DNA of 23,441 nt from an uncultured Clostridia bacterium (lineage in GTDB: Bacteria; Bacillota; Clostridia; Peptostreptococcales; Anaerovoracaceae): contig CAKQUI010000022.1 of assembly GCA_934277495.1 (NCBI GenBank), positions 1 through 23,441 on the forward strand, given 5' to 3'. Each line of letters begins with the position of its first letter. Position 1 is the first letter of the stretch. The translations under genes and the position numbers were made by a program. Below are positions 1 to 7,167 of this stretch, one piece after another. The notes beneath the pieces are model-generated. The model was not told the DNA's origin. It saw nothing but the letters and a program-made list of their open reading frames with translations, and ran no database searches.

Positions 1-89
1 GCCAGAAGCATCAGACAGAATCCCAGGAATACGATCCACCAGCCGAAAAAGAACCGGCCGTCCTGTTTCAGTTGAATTTTGTCATTCAT
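1..89 (-). CDS. MFS transporter, OFA (oxalate/formate antiporter-like) type, N-terminal part only
   Basis: Only the first 29 codons are inside the window; the gene continues past position 1. The start ATG is at 87-89 on the minus strand, with an AGGAGG ribosome binding site at about 100-105. The peptide begins MNDKIQLKQDGRFFFGWWIV and runs into a hydrophobic stretch. The 'RFF(F/Y)GWWIV' start followed by a first membrane helix is characteristic of OFA-family members of the major facilitator superfamily, which exchange or import small carboxylates. The substrate cannot be read from this fragment. A sigma-54 type promoter lies about 50 bases upstream, so expression probably needs an enhancer-binding activator. 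The family call is inference from a short but distinctive N-terminus. Confidence 0.6.
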   Translation of the reverse strand, partial: MNDKIQLKQDGRFFFGWWIVFLGFCLMLL

Positions 90-140
90 AATAAATTACC
101 TCCTGAAAAATCATTGAACAATAAATTCACCTGCTAATAG

Positions 141-157
141 AGCAAATACTGTGCCAA
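141..157 (-). promoter_or_regulatory. Sigma-54 (RpoN) -24/-12 promoter for the MFS gene
   Basis: Read on the minus strand this is TTGGCACAGTATTTGCT, which matches the sigma-54 consensus TGGCAC-N5-TTGCW exactly and has the required GG-N10-GC spacing. The -12 GC lies about 50 bases upstream of the MFS start codon, leaving room for a normal leader and ribosome binding site. No equally good sigma-70 promoter was seen between it and the gene. Confidence 0.7.
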
Positions 158-193
158 TGATCTTTCACGACCTGCCATAAGCCCTGTAAACCG

Positions 194-208
194 TTGCAAT
201 TACTGCAA
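194..208. promoter_or_regulatory. Possible activator site: dyad TTGCA-N5-TGCAA
   Basis: A perfect 5+5 dyad lies about 40-55 bp upstream of the sigma-54 promoter. Sigma-54 activators bind upstream dyads, though usually somewhat further away. It may be chance, because the arms are short. Confidence 0.25.
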
Positions 209-357
209 ATTCGGGTTCATGTCACCTGATCACGGCCCGGCAGTCCTGTATATAACCATGATAACGTACATCTCATTTCAAGTAAATAAAGGGTCAGCTT
301 GTTCTGTATATTTAGAATACTGTTGAAAACACTTATTTTTTCGACATATTATAAAAC

Positions 358-392
358 GACCCGCCAGCGACTTGACAAGTCGCTGGCGGGTC
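358..392 (-). terminator. 16-bp perfect hairpin downstream of the Rpn gene
   Basis: Arms at 358-373 and 377-392 are perfectly complementary (GACCCGCCAGCGACTT) around a three-base loop. On the minus strand the hairpin is followed by a weakly T-rich stretch (GTTTTATAAT). It lies about 93 bases after the stop of the Rpn gene and is its likely transcription end. The stem is unusually GC-rich and perfect for this neighbourhood. Confidence 0.6.
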
Positions 393-484
393 ATCGGTGT
401 TACTGTTTTGAGATCACTTTCTGCCGGTATATTCCATTAGATGCATCTGGTGCGTCAAAACCGCTGCAAAAAGTTCATTTGTTT

Positions 485-1303
485 TTATCGGCCTGCGTTC
501 TTAAGTTCACGCACTTCGTCCTCGCTCATGCCGGTGGCCTCGGAAACTGTTGGGATATCCATGCCCATTGCGATCATCTTCTCAGCGATCTCCCACTGCT
601 TTGCCCGTTCGCCTTCTTCTCTGCCTTCCTTGCGTTCCAGCATTTTTTCTTCCCATTCATTCATAAACTTTATTCCTATCTCCTCGCTGTCTTTGATCCT
701 GCTGACCTTTTCATGGAGTCTTCGGATCTTATCACTGGATGATGCAGCTGCGTTGATATCCGTGGTTTTCTCAAAGTAATGCAGCAAATCGATGAGTTCC
801 TGGCTCACTCCGGCTGTTTTGGTGCCGCGGGTATTAAGAAATATCCTCGTTGCTCCATCTTCCAGTCTAAGCCCCGGCACTTCACTGCACTGCATTTCGA
901 AAGTATATCTGTAGAGGCCTTTCCCGAACAGATCGAAGGGCATTATCATTATGATGAAAACATCATTCAGATTTGTATAATCATCCCCGGGCTCCAGAAG
1001 TTTACAGTCTATCACTCCATTATAGAACCTTGTCCGCTGCGGCAGCCCATGAGTCTTCCTTTTCTGGACTTCTGTATCGTACACATTATCAAATACGTCT
1101 TTCGTACATACATCCAGCCTGACCTGCCTGCTCCATACATTTTTCCTGAATTCCTTTTCCACCTGAGGCAGCCCTTTCAGCACGACTTCTCTGCCCAAAA
1201 TGATCTCGAGGACGTCAGCGAGGGATCCCTCGTCCTCCATCACCTCAGCGAAAAGAAATCTGTCCACCAGATCCAGATCCTTCAGCTCCTTTATTTTCTC
1301 CAT
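485..1303 (-). CDS. Rpn family recombination-promoting nuclease / putative transposase (PD-(D/E)XK)
   Basis: A 272-residue protein of the Rpn/YhgA-like family (PD-(D/E)XK nuclease family transposase). Family members are DNA endonucleases that promote RecA-independent recombination and occur as mobile, often multi-copy genes. The nuclease core is visible: the acidic residue in 'VRLDVCTKD', then 'YDTEVQKR' carrying the ExQ motif, then 'RTRFYNGVID'. The C-terminus has a charged, Glu/Lys-rich helical stretch ('EGREEGERAKQ') and ends with a small helix-turn-helix-like tail ('MGMDIPTVSEATGMSEDEV'), as is usual. The ATG at 1303 has a GAAAGGAG ribosome binding site. It is a single-gene unit with its own promoter (1420-1447) and a downstream hairpin. 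A broken relative of its tail occurs at 13023-13187. Confidence 0.88.
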   Translation of the reverse strand: MEKIKELKDLDLVDRFLFAEVMEDEGSLADVLEIILGREVVLKGLPQVEKEFRKNVWSRQVRLDVCTKDVFDNVYDTEVQKRKTHGLPQRTRFYNGVIDCKLLEPGDDYTNLNDVFIIMIMPFDLFGKGLYRYTFEMQCSEVPGLRLEDGATRIFLNTRGTKTAGVSQELIDLLHYFEKTTDINAAASSSDKIRRLHEKVSRIKDSEEIGIKFMNEWEEKMLERKEGREEGERAKQWEIAEKMIAMGMDIPTVSEATGMSEDEVRELKNAGR

Positions 1304-1404
1304 TTTTCTCCTTTCATTATAACCCTTTCAGATGTTATGAACAAATGATTTTTCTCACGCTTTCCCGGTATCAGCCAGCATGCTCATTTCATTTTTTTCA
1401 TTAT

Positions 1405-1421
1405 ATGTAATTTATTTACAT
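1405..1421. promoter_or_regulatory. Dyad operator candidate at the Rpn promoter
   Basis: ATGTAA-N5-TTACAT is a perfect 6+6 dyad placed just downstream of, and touching, the -10 box of the Rpn promoter. That is a typical repressor position. The binding protein is unknown. Confidence 0.35.
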
Positions 1422-1447
1422 TATACTATTTATCCATAATATGTCAA
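1420..1447 (-). promoter_or_regulatory. Sigma-70 type promoter of the Rpn gene
   Basis: On the minus strand the -35 box is TTGACA (1442-1447) and the -10 box is TATAAT (1420-1425), with a 16-base spacer. It is about 115 bases upstream of the Rpn start. Both hexamers match consensus. Confidence 0.75.
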
Positions 1448-1555
1448 TAAATTTCATGTTTAAATGGATTTTTATGACAAAAATACCTCTGCTGCATATT
1501 TTGATATGAAACTTTTATCTGGACTCACAAAATAGCACAAAAGATATTTCCTATC

Positions 1556-1600
1556 AAAAAACAGCTTCGCCACGATCTTTTACGACCACGACAAAACTGT
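1556..1600 (-). terminator. Rho-independent terminator after signal peptidase
   Basis: On the minus strand ACAGTTTTG (1592-1600) pairs with CGAAGCTGT (1561-1569), allowing two G-U pairs, and is followed by six T (complement of 1556-1561). It lies about 70 bases beyond the lepB stop. The rest of 1304-1668 holds the Rpn promoter and no further gene was seen. Confidence 0.65.
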
Positions 1601-1668
1601 CTTATATCAATATATCATACTTGCCTGAGTCAGAAAGCCTGCATCGGCATATCCCTTCCGCCAAGCTT

Positions 1669-2202
1669 TTAAATACCACCGAGCTCATTGAACGGATACA
1701 GCCTTACGAAAGCTTTTCCAAGGACGGCTTTTTCATCGATCAGACCGACGCTGTCACTGCGGCTGTCAAGGCTCACCGGTCTGTTGTCCCCCATCACGAA
1801 CAGCTTGTCTTTCGGCACGCTGCACACCATGTGGAATTCTTTATTCGACTCGACTTCGCCTTCAGTTAGACTTATGGTGTACGGTTCTTTCAATCGCTCA
1901 CCGTTCCGATAAACATCATAACCCTTGATCTCAATAGTGTCACCTTCTACTCCTATAACACGCTTTATAAGCAACTTCTTGCCGCTTCCGTCATCTTTTT
2001 CGAGCTCTGAATGGAAAACTATTATATCTCCATAATCTGGATGATCTGATGACATATATGCAAGTTTATTCACCAAAAGATAGTTGTTTTCATACAAAGT
2101 CGGCTCCATCGAGCTTTCCTTGACTATAGTAGGTTTCACGATGATAGTTATAACTGCAACGATCGCCACTGCGATCAGAATGTCTTTAATAAAATTCTTC
2201 AT
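1669..2202 (-). CDS. lepB: Signal peptidase I (type I leader peptidase, S26 family)
   Basis: A 177-residue membrane-anchored serine protease that removes signal peptides from exported proteins on the outer face of the membrane. Residues 7-22 form the single N-terminal membrane helix. The catalytic serine is S31 in 'ESSMEPTL', and the general-base lysine is K80 in 'IKRVIGVEGD'. The conserved 'GDNRPVSLDSR' box follows near residues 138-148. Length is typical of Gram-positive type I enzymes. The ATG at 2202 has only a weak ribosome binding site (GGGAT further upstream), but an in-frame stop lies close upstream, so no longer start is possible. It is the last gene of a minus-strand run of small membrane and exported proteins, followed by a terminator, and could process those products. 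It is probably an accessory rather than the sole housekeeping enzyme (inference). Confidence 0.92.
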   Translation of the reverse strand: MKNFIKDILIAVAIVAVITIIVKPTIVKESSMEPTLYENNYLLVNKLAYMSSDHPDYGDIIVFHSELEKDDGSGKKLLIKRVIGVEGDTIEIKGYDVYRNGERLKEPYTISLTEGEVESNKEFHMVCSVPKDKLFVMGDNRPVSLDSRSDSVGLIDEKAVLGKAFVRLYPFNELGGI

Positions 2203-2289
2203 GGTTCAATACTTAAATCCCAGCTGTGCAGAAACTCCTGTTTTCGATTTTCCAAAGGTATGACAACCATTGACCCGGTGATCATCCCT

Positions 2290-2455
2290 TTATATGTATA
2301 ACACCCCGGTCATGGAAATGTTACACAGCTGTCCTCTACTTTCTCCTGTTCTTCCTGATAAATTTGACCAGGAAAAACACTACGAGAGCTATTATCGCAG
2401 CATTTACGATAAGCGGTATTATTTGTGTGATCAGACTTGAGTTCATTATATCCCT
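2290..2455 (-). repeat. Peptide-unit repeat, copy A (pair with 4243-4396)
   Basis: About 160 bases match the segment at 4243-4396 in the same orientation. The match is near-identical over the peptide coding region and weaker after it, ending in a shared TATACATATAAAG block. One indel of roughly ten bases near the 3' end of the ORF changes the last residues of the peptide. Confidence 0.85.
2336..2446 (-). CDS. 36-residue single-helix cationic membrane peptide, copy A
   Basis: A very short ORF with a well-spaced ribosome binding site (GAGGG-ATATA-ATG). The peptide starts MNSSLITQIIPLIVNAAI, continues with a hydrophobic stretch to about residue 27, and ends in a basic tail (K28 to K36: 'KFIRKNRRK'). 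One membrane helix plus a basic C-terminus is the architecture of type I toxins, small membrane regulators and some leaderless bacteriocins; none of these can be chosen. A near-identical copy exists at 4272-4385: residues 1-34 are the same and only the last residues differ. Conservation of the reading frame through mostly synonymous changes supports real coding. Upstream, in frame, is a remnant of the 60-residue protein gene found at 3993-4175. Confidence 0.6.
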   Translation of the reverse strand: MNSSLITQIIPLIVNAAIIALVVFFLVKFIRKNRRK

Positions 2456-2530
2456 CGTTTTCCTGTCCATGCAGAAATAAAACAGTACCATCAGCATTAC
2501 TATAATCACAATGTCTTGCTAAAGGCACAA
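2447..2530 (-). pseudogene. 3' remnant of a gene like the 60-residue membrane protein (3993-4175)
   Basis: In frame with, and directly upstream of, peptide copy A, the minus strand encodes a hydrophobic tail ending 'LFYFCMDRK', matching 'VYYFCMDRK' at the end of the 60-residue protein at 3993-4175. At DNA level the shared core is about 20 bases around the FCMDR codons. There is no start codon with a ribosome binding site, and a stop lies shortly upstream. It is read as the truncated end of a duplicated gene, joined to the peptide unit. Confidence 0.5.
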
Positions 2531-2545
2531 ACCTTCACATTAAAT

Positions 2546-3088
2546 CTACACTGCATGTTCTTTCTTATAAAAACGTATCACAAAGAATCCCAACACACCT
2601 CCCAGTGTATTGCATATAACATCATTGACATCAACGACCGGAGCAAAATCCTCCAGTATATTCGCGGTACATTCGATGCCCTGTATCAGCTCTATACTTA
2701 TAGAAAACAGACATGAACAAATCAGAGCGGATCTTAAAGTTTTCATTATTTTGTAACTGCTTATATATCCAAGGATCGTCAGAGGCATGAATAAAATCAC
2801 ATTTTCAGCATATGAAATCATAGCAGCTCGATTTATGAATACATAAAGAAGCTCATGTACATCAAGATTATACTCCAGATTACATTCAACCATCGACGGA
2901 TAGCTGACCGGAAACAATGTAAACGCTATGACTATGCATGCATAATATATAAACAATGCATTGTATATCATCACTTTTTTTGGATAGCCTGTGTTTATAC
3001 GCTTCAGCATATAAAAGATGGTCATCAGAATTACAAATACCAGTGAAAACAATAGAAATATCCCTGATGTGATAACAACCTGTCCCAT
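2546..3088 (-). CDS. VanZ-like family membrane protein
   Basis: A 180-residue integral membrane protein with about five hydrophobic segments. The VanZ-like signature is clear: 'AENVILFMPL' in the middle, 'SIELIQG' in the following helix, then 'VVDVNDVICNTLGGVLGF' near the C-terminus, which matches the family pattern ENxxLFxPLG...ElxQ...D.dDvi.NtlGg..G. VanZ itself raises teicoplanin resistance; most relatives have no defined role and are thought to act at the cell surface. The ATG at 3088 has an AGAGG element about 13 bases upstream. It sits between a lipoprotein gene and the small peptide unit. Confidence 0.85.
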   Translation of the reverse strand: MGQVVITSGIFLLFSLVFVILMTIFYMLKRINTGYPKKVMIYNALFIYYACIVIAFTLFPVSYPSMVECNLEYNLDVHELLYVFINRAAMISYAENVILFMPLTILGYISSYKIMKTLRSALICSCLFSISIELIQGIECTANILEDFAPVVDVNDVICNTLGGVLGFFVIRFYKKEHAV

Positions 3089-3245
3089 TATTTGTTTCGT
3101 ACCTCTTAATCCCTTTCTCGCCTTATAAAAATTCCTTATTACTTAACAAAGATTCGATAAGTTCAAAATATCGCTAATCACAATCAGACAATTCACATCG
3201 AATCTGTAGAAGCTCCCTTTTACAGGAAAAAACTTTAAATTTTAT

Positions 3246-3290
3246 AAATGTCAACAACTATATTTATTTTTTATACAGTTGCTGACATTT
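3246..3290 (-). terminator. 14-bp hairpin after the lipoprotein gene (possible terminator or operator)
   Basis: Arms AAATGTCAACAACT (3246-3259) and AGTTGCTGACATTT (3277-3290) are separated by 17 AT-rich bases. The one non-identical pair is G-U in minus-strand RNA and A-C in plus-strand RNA, so the hairpin forms fully only in the minus transcript, i.e. after the lipoprotein stop at 3347. The right-to-left exit sequence is AT-rich with a T run further on. Part of it (TTGTTGACAT-TATAAAATT) recurs at the promoter near 8540-8565, so an operator role is also possible. Confidence 0.5.
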
Positions 3291-3346
3291 TTAACTGTCT
3301 ATATTCAGCTCCGGGTTAAAGATCTTTTGCAGCAATGTACTATGGC

Positions 3347-3946
3347 TTATCTCTTCATACCTGAAAACGGCATGAATGTTTTATTTGAAATCTTTGATTT
3401 ATACTGCAGTTCCTCAAGAGTCAGCATCTTTCCATTCTTTTCGAACGTCCAGCCGTTTTCCTGTTTTTTACGATCGAACTTTTCAGCTCCGGCAAAGGTT
3501 TCTTCTTTTTTTGTTATACTGCCATCTTCTACGTTATATATGTAATAGTAATTCTCGAAACTGCTGCCCGATACGCTTTCCGGGAAAATATATATCTTCG
3601 TCATATCGCTGCTGCAGTCTGCCCACAGAGACTCCTCCCCCTGTGAATCGATGTCTATAGTCTTTCCCTCATCAATTAACGTAAATCCTCGTGTCAGCTC
3701 CTTTTTACTCTTATCATAGAAAAATATACCCTGTGGAACATAAAAGACCAGCTCTTTTTCAGTATCATATATCGTCTTAGGGGAAGTTGCTCCGATGCTG
3801 CTTACATCTACAGTTCCCCGTATGTCTTCCACTTTCACATCAGCCTGTTTAGAAGAAGTACGGTCATCATTACTATTACCGCATGCACATAACGCAATCA
3901 TCAAAGCAAAAATCATCAGCACTACTGTTTTTTTCATTTTAATCAT
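3347..3946 (-). CDS. Putative lipoprotein, unknown function
   Basis: A 199-residue protein with a lipoprotein signal: 'MKKTVVLMIFALMIALCACG', lipobox L-C-A-C with C22 as the probable lipidated cysteine, followed by a Ser/Asn/Asp-rich linker. The mature part is a soluble, aromatic-rich domain of beta character ('LVFYVPQGIFFYDKSKKELT', 'NYYYIYNVEDG') with no catalytic motif recognised. The ATG at 3946 has a GAAAGGA ribosome binding site six bases or so upstream; an internal ATG three codons later (MKK) is the alternative start. It would sit on the outer face of the membrane. The neighbours are two small membrane proteins and VanZ. The family is not recognised. Confidence 0.8.
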   Translation of the reverse strand: MIKMKKTVVLMIFALMIALCACGNSNDDRTSSKQADVKVEDIRGTVDVSSIGATSPKTIYDTEKELVFYVPQGIFFYDKSKKELTRGFTLIDEGKTIDIDSQGEESLWADCSSDMTKIYIFPESVSGSSFENYYYIYNVEDGSITKKEETFAGAEKFDRKKQENGWTFEKNGKMLTLEELQYKSKISNKTFMPFSGMKR

Positions 3947-3992
3947 AATATCCTTTCACCAATATCCCTTTCATTTACTCTGCCTGCGTCTG

Positions 3993-4175
3993 TCACTGAC
4001 TCCGCTTCGCTTTCCTGTCCATGCAGAAATAGTAAACTGCCAGCAGCACTGCGATCACGGTCAGCACTGCAAACAGCACTACCGGATAGGTATATCCCAG
4101 ATACAGGCAATATCCCTGAAAAGCTATCAGTGCGATAGCCACTATCCCGTACAATGATGATGCGATCGAATACAT
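3993..4175 (-). CDS. Small two-helix membrane protein (60 residues)
   Basis: A 60-residue hydrophobic protein with a strong AAAGGAGG ribosome binding site seven or so bases before the ATG at 4175. It has two predicted membrane helices (about residues 8-27 and 31-49) joined by a short turn, and a basic C-terminus 'YFCMDRKAKRSQ'. Its last codons are duplicated as a remnant upstream of peptide copy A. It lies directly after peptide copy B in the same direction. A small two-helix protein beside a cationic one-helix peptide could be an immunity or partner protein, but nothing in the sequence proves this. Confidence 0.65.
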   Translation of the reverse strand: MYSIASSLYGIVAIALIAFQGYCLYLGYTYPVVLFAVLTVIAVLLAVYYFCMDRKAKRSQ

Positions 4176-4242
4176 TTCACATACCTCCTTTGACTACTGT
4201 CTGGCTTTTGTCAGCAGAACTTGATGCGTTAAATATCACTTT

Positions 4243-4396
4243 ATATGTATAACAACCCAATTACGGAAATGTTACACAGCTCTTCTGTTCTTTCTGATGA
4301 ATTTTACCAGGAAAAACACTACGAGAGCTATTATCGCAGCATTTACGATAAGCGGTATTATTTGTGTGATCAGACTTGAGTTCATTATATCCCTCG
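4243..4396 (-). repeat. Peptide-unit repeat, copy B (pair with 2290-2455)
   Basis: Second copy of the segment carrying the short peptide ORF, its ribosome binding site and the trailing TATACATATAAAG block. Upstream of the ribosome binding site the two copies diverge at once, so the repeat boundary is close to the translation start region. Confidence 0.85.
4272..4385 (-). CDS. 37-residue single-helix cationic membrane peptide, copy B
   Basis: A short ORF with the same GAGGG-ATATA-ATG start region as copy A and the same first 34-35 residues; the tail ends 'RKNRRAV' instead of 'RKNRRK'. The hydrophobic helix spans about residues 5-27. An in-frame stop lies about ten codons upstream, so the ATG at 4385 is the only good start. 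It lies between the ABC-transporter unit (ending 4505) and the 60-residue membrane protein (starting 4175), all on the minus strand. It may be an effector or regulator of the cluster; function unknown. Confidence 0.6.
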   Translation of the reverse strand: MNSSLITQIIPLIVNAAIIALVVFFLVKFIRKNRRAV

Positions 4397-4504
4397 ATTT
4401 CCCGTCAGTATCTCATATATTATTCATGGAATACTGCATATTATCATGTAATGTTTTACAGCGGCTGTATCGCCATATGCATATCACGCTGCAAATCTGC
4501 AGCT

Positions 4505-5023
4505 TTACAGAAACCTTGTTTTGATCGCTACATCAGGATTCTTTGTCACATAGTAAAGCTCGTAATTTTTATACAGTTCTTTACTGATATTTTCCGAAGG
4601 GATCACATTTATCACTATATTCCCCTTCACTTTTTCATTCCCCTCTACTGTCCAATTCGACTTGTCCTCTGACAATTTCAGGTTTCCCTGCCACTTCTCG
4701 CCGCCTGACAGTATGGACATCCCTGATACGAAATTTTCGAGATCGAAGGGTTCATTTTCAGTCACATTCTCAAGATCAAAAGGTATCCTGTATTTATACA
4801 CTTCCTGTTTGTATTCCCTGGAGTATGTCTTTTTCACTTCAGGCTTGTATATATGATAACCTATATTGTTCGCCTCTATGTATTCACCGTAATGTGCTTC
4901 CTGCTCGCTTATATCATACTTGACATCAGGATCATTCAGCTTGTCATACCTGACAATAAGCACTGCAATCATTATAACAGCAACTGCAAGGATTATGATA
5001 TTCTTTGTTTTTACATCACGCAT
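4505..5023 (-). CDS. Membrane-anchored extracytoplasmic protein of the ABC unit, unknown function
   Basis: A 172-residue protein with a short basic N-terminus, one membrane helix (about residues 9-24) and a hydrophilic domain predicted outside the cell ('YKYRIPFDLENVTENEPFDLENF', shown here in part by its repeated FDLEN motif). There is no cysteine at a lipobox, so it is anchored by the helix. Its start overlaps the ATPase gene end by 13 bases, so the two are translationally coupled. It could be an accessory or immunity subunit working with the transporter. No family recognised. Confidence 0.75.
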   Translation of the reverse strand: MRDVKTKNIIILAVAVIMIAVLIVRYDKLNDPDVKYDISEQEAHYGEYIEANNIGYHIYKPEVKKTYSREYKQEVYKYRIPFDLENVTENEPFDLENFVSGMSILSGGEKWQGNLKLSEDKSNWTVEGNEKVKGNIVINVIPSENISKELYKNYELYYVTKNPDVAIKTRFL

Positions 5024-5649
5024 GTCAGCCTGCCCCTTTCCATCTCATATGATACATCTGTGACAGCATTCAGGAATTCTTTATCATGGCTTGCTATTAT
5101 TATCGTGCACCCAGCCTGCCTGAGATCCTTCATCAGGTTTACAAGCATCTGTATCCCATCACGGTCCACTCCATTTGTTGGCTCATCAAGCAGTATCAGC
5201 CCTGGTTTTTTCAGTATAGCCTGTGCTATTCCAAGACGCTCTTTCATCCCCAGTGAATATTTTTTAAATGTGCGCCTGTCTTCCGGATCAAGGCCGGTCG
5301 ATACAAGAGCCTCTCTGATGTCATTATCGTTCACATCATCCTGCAGCATCGCAAGGAGTTTCAGATTTTCGAACCCCGAAAAATCATTGAGGAACGCCGG
5401 ATTTTCTATGAGTACCCCTATATCCCTGGCAAAAGCATCACTGCCGGATACAGCTCCACCTATAGTTATTCTGCCCGAAGTGTGTATGAGCCCGGCTATT
5501 GCTCTGAGCAGCATCGTTTTACCGGAGCCGTTTGCACCTGTAAGCCCCATTATCATGTTTTCTCCAAGTGAAAAACTTACATCATCAAGCACCAGATTCC
5601 CCTTGATCTTTTTTGAAATATTTTCGACTTTTATATATTCCCGGACCAT
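5011..5649 (-). CDS. ABC transporter ATP-binding protein (BcrA/antimicrobial peptide type)
   Basis: A 212-residue ATPase that would power the three permeases encoded just upstream. Walker A is 'GANGSGKT' (about residues 38-45), the ABC signature is 'YSLGMKERLGIAQA', Walker B is 'LILLDEPTNGVD', and the switch histidine is in 'IIASHDKEF'. Signature and length fit the ABC-2/BcrA class used for peptide antibiotic export or immunity. It is shorter than BcrA (about 300 residues), lacking the C-terminal extension. The ATG at 5649 has an AAAGGAG ribosome binding site. The gene follows the third permease by 18 bases and overlaps the next gene. Confidence 0.92.
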   Translation of the reverse strand: MVREYIKVENISKKIKGNLVLDDVSFSLGENMIMGLTGANGSGKTMLLRAIAGLIHTSGRITIGGAVSGSDAFARDIGVLIENPAFLNDFSGFENLKLLAMLQDDVNDNDIREALVSTGLDPEDRRTFKKYSLGMKERLGIAQAILKKPGLILLDEPTNGVDRDGIQMLVNLMKDLRQAGCTIIIASHDKEFLNAVTDVSYEMERGRLTCVM

Positions 5650-5667
5650 ACCATATCTCCTTTCCGA

Positions 5668-6399
5668 CTATCTTTCAAATGTGATTATATCTCTGGATCT
5701 CAGCAGCAGAGTTCCTGCCAGCAGACAGATGATACATACCGCTGCAATATACAAGATCCCTCCCGGCATACTGCTCCTGCATAACATTACGTGATTTATC
5801 ATGAAAAAATCCGATCCTGAAGGCAGTCCGGCACAGATCCCCAGTATAACTGCAAGAAAGGACACTATATCCGGCATAACAATCGAAAGCAGACTGTATA
5901 TGCAAAACAACGCAAGCATACACAGAAACAGACCAGCTGCAAACTGCAGTATTTTTTCTGCGTCCATGTGTATGGTCCCTGCCTCGCCCATCATAAAAAG
6001 CTTCATTAGAAAAATTTTTTCTGCAGTGCAGAATACAGTTATGATCAGACAGTACACTGCCCCTGAAATCAGCTTGCTGATCCAGTAGGAACCCCTGTAT
6101 TTCAACTTTACTATCACATTAGATGAATGCAGATACAGATCTTCACGTACAAAATCAAATGCCGTCAGTACCACGCCCAGCTGCAGCCATAACCAGTGAT
6201 ACGGGAAAAGCCCTGGCTCCTGCCTGAACAGCTCTGCTGTAACTCCATATATGCTGTTCATGAACAGCCCTTCACTCCCTGCCGCAAGAAAAAAAAGATC
6301 CAGTATAAGAACAGATGCTGCATACAGCACAGCTCTTTTCATACTCACGTTTTTCAGAAGATGCAGATCTCTCCTGATGAGACATATGGTTTCATTCAT
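5668..6399 (-). CDS. ABC transporter permease (third of three)
   Basis: A 243-residue protein with about six membrane segments, starting with a cytoplasmic 'MNETICLIRRDLHLLKNVSMKR'-like region (first part shown) before the first helix. The cytoplasmic stretch 'LHSSNVIVKLKYRGSYWISK' fits the coupling segment seen in ABC-2 type permeases. It is encoded 18 bases before the ATPase gene and after two other permeases, so the exporter is probably built from different permease subunits, as in LanFEG-type immunity transporters. The ATG at 6399 has a GGGAG element upstream. The substrate is unknown. Confidence 0.78.
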   Translation of the reverse strand: MNETICLIRRDLHLLKNVSMKRAVLYAASVLILDLFFLAAGSEGLFMNSIYGVTAELFRQEPGLFPYHWLWLQLGVVLTAFDFVREDLYLHSSNVIVKLKYRGSYWISKLISGAVYCLIITVFCTAEKIFLMKLFMMGEAGTIHMDAEKILQFAAGLFLCMLALFCIYSLLSIVMPDIVSFLAVILGICAGLPSGSDFFMINHVMLCRSSMPGGILYIAAVCIICLLAGTLLLRSRDIITFER

Positions 6400-6471
6400 C
6401 TCTTTGATTCTCCCGTAATATAACTATGCATCAGGCGCCTGTACGAAACCAAACACTCCTGATACCGCCGC

Positions 6472-7167
6472 TCACCTTAAAAAATCTTTTCTAACCATCA
6501 TAGCAGTGAATACCGTAAATACTATAAGTATCGATACAGCAAGCACTGCTCCTCCGACCGCAAATACACTGCCACTCACATGCAGCAGTGTCTGAGGCGG
6601 AAACACATATTTTAGTAAAAGCGGACTCCCTTTTACCATATCAAAAATACCGTCTGCTCCCGGAAACAGCATAATGATGAGGAAAGCTGCTCCTGGTCTG
6701 TCTGAAATTAACGATATAATAAAAAAGCTGATACCGCAGAAACATAAATACATACCCAATGCTGCAGCTGTCATGATCACCGACAATACTGAAAACGGTA
6801 TTTTGCCCGTAAAGCATACAGAAACTCCCGTGAAAGCAAACATATACAACGCTGCACATACTATTGCAGCAAGTAACACAAGCAGAAAAATATCAACTGC
6901 AAGATCTGACCGTCTTCCCACTCTTATGAGTACACTTTGTTTGCTGAATATGTCATATATATTCCGGCACAGTACCAGAAATCCTGTTATAATCCCGATA
7001 GTGAGATAAAACCATGAAGTTGCACTGTATATCGTCTCATATGGTTCCGATACATACCACGGTTCCGATATGGCAAGTGCTGCCATCAGTAAAAGCACTG
7101 TGATCACAGGAGCCCTGTTTTTCTTTATTGCTTTCCAGTAAAATGCCAGTATTCTATATATCGACAT
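6472..7167 (-). CDS. ABC transporter permease (second of three)
   Basis: About 231 residues with six hydrophobic segments. The frame is open further upstream to an ATG at 7233, but the start chosen is the ATG at 7167 (MSIYRILAFYWKAIKKNRAP). It overlaps the stop of the previous permease by 14 bases, has AGAAGG just before it, and gives a normal short basic N-terminus before the first helix. The upstream extension would be a non-hydrophobic tail without a ribosome binding site, encoded inside the neighbouring gene. It contains the coupling-like cytoplasmic element 'SKQSVLIRVGRRSDLAVD', resembling ABC-2 permeases. Translational coupling to the first permease is likely. Confidence 0.75.
   Translation of the reverse strand: MSIYRILAFYWKAIKKNRAPVITVLLLMAALAISEPWYVSEPYETIYSATSWFYLTIGIITGFLVLCRNIYDIFSKQSVLIRVGRRSDLAVDIFLLVLLAAIVCAALYMFAFTGVSVCFTGKIPFSVLSVIMTAAALGMYLCFCGISFFIISLISDRPGAAFLIIMLFPGADGIFDMVKGSPLLLKYVFPPQTLLHVSGSVFAVGGAVLAVSILIVFTVFTAMMVRKDFLR

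Noticed and set aside
779..1348. 189-residue plus-strand ORF opposite the Rpn gene
   Set aside because: Antisense shadow of a gene with clear family motifs.
2310..2528. 72-residue minus-strand ORF overlapping peptide copy A
   Set aside because: Composition is not protein-like and it has no ribosome binding site; the frame with GAGGG-ATATA-ATG that is conserved in the second copy is the better reading.
4853..5794. 313-residue plus-strand ORF opposite the ATPase and anchored-protein genes
   Set aside because: The minus strand has Walker A, signature and Walker B motifs; the plus ORF is a shadow.
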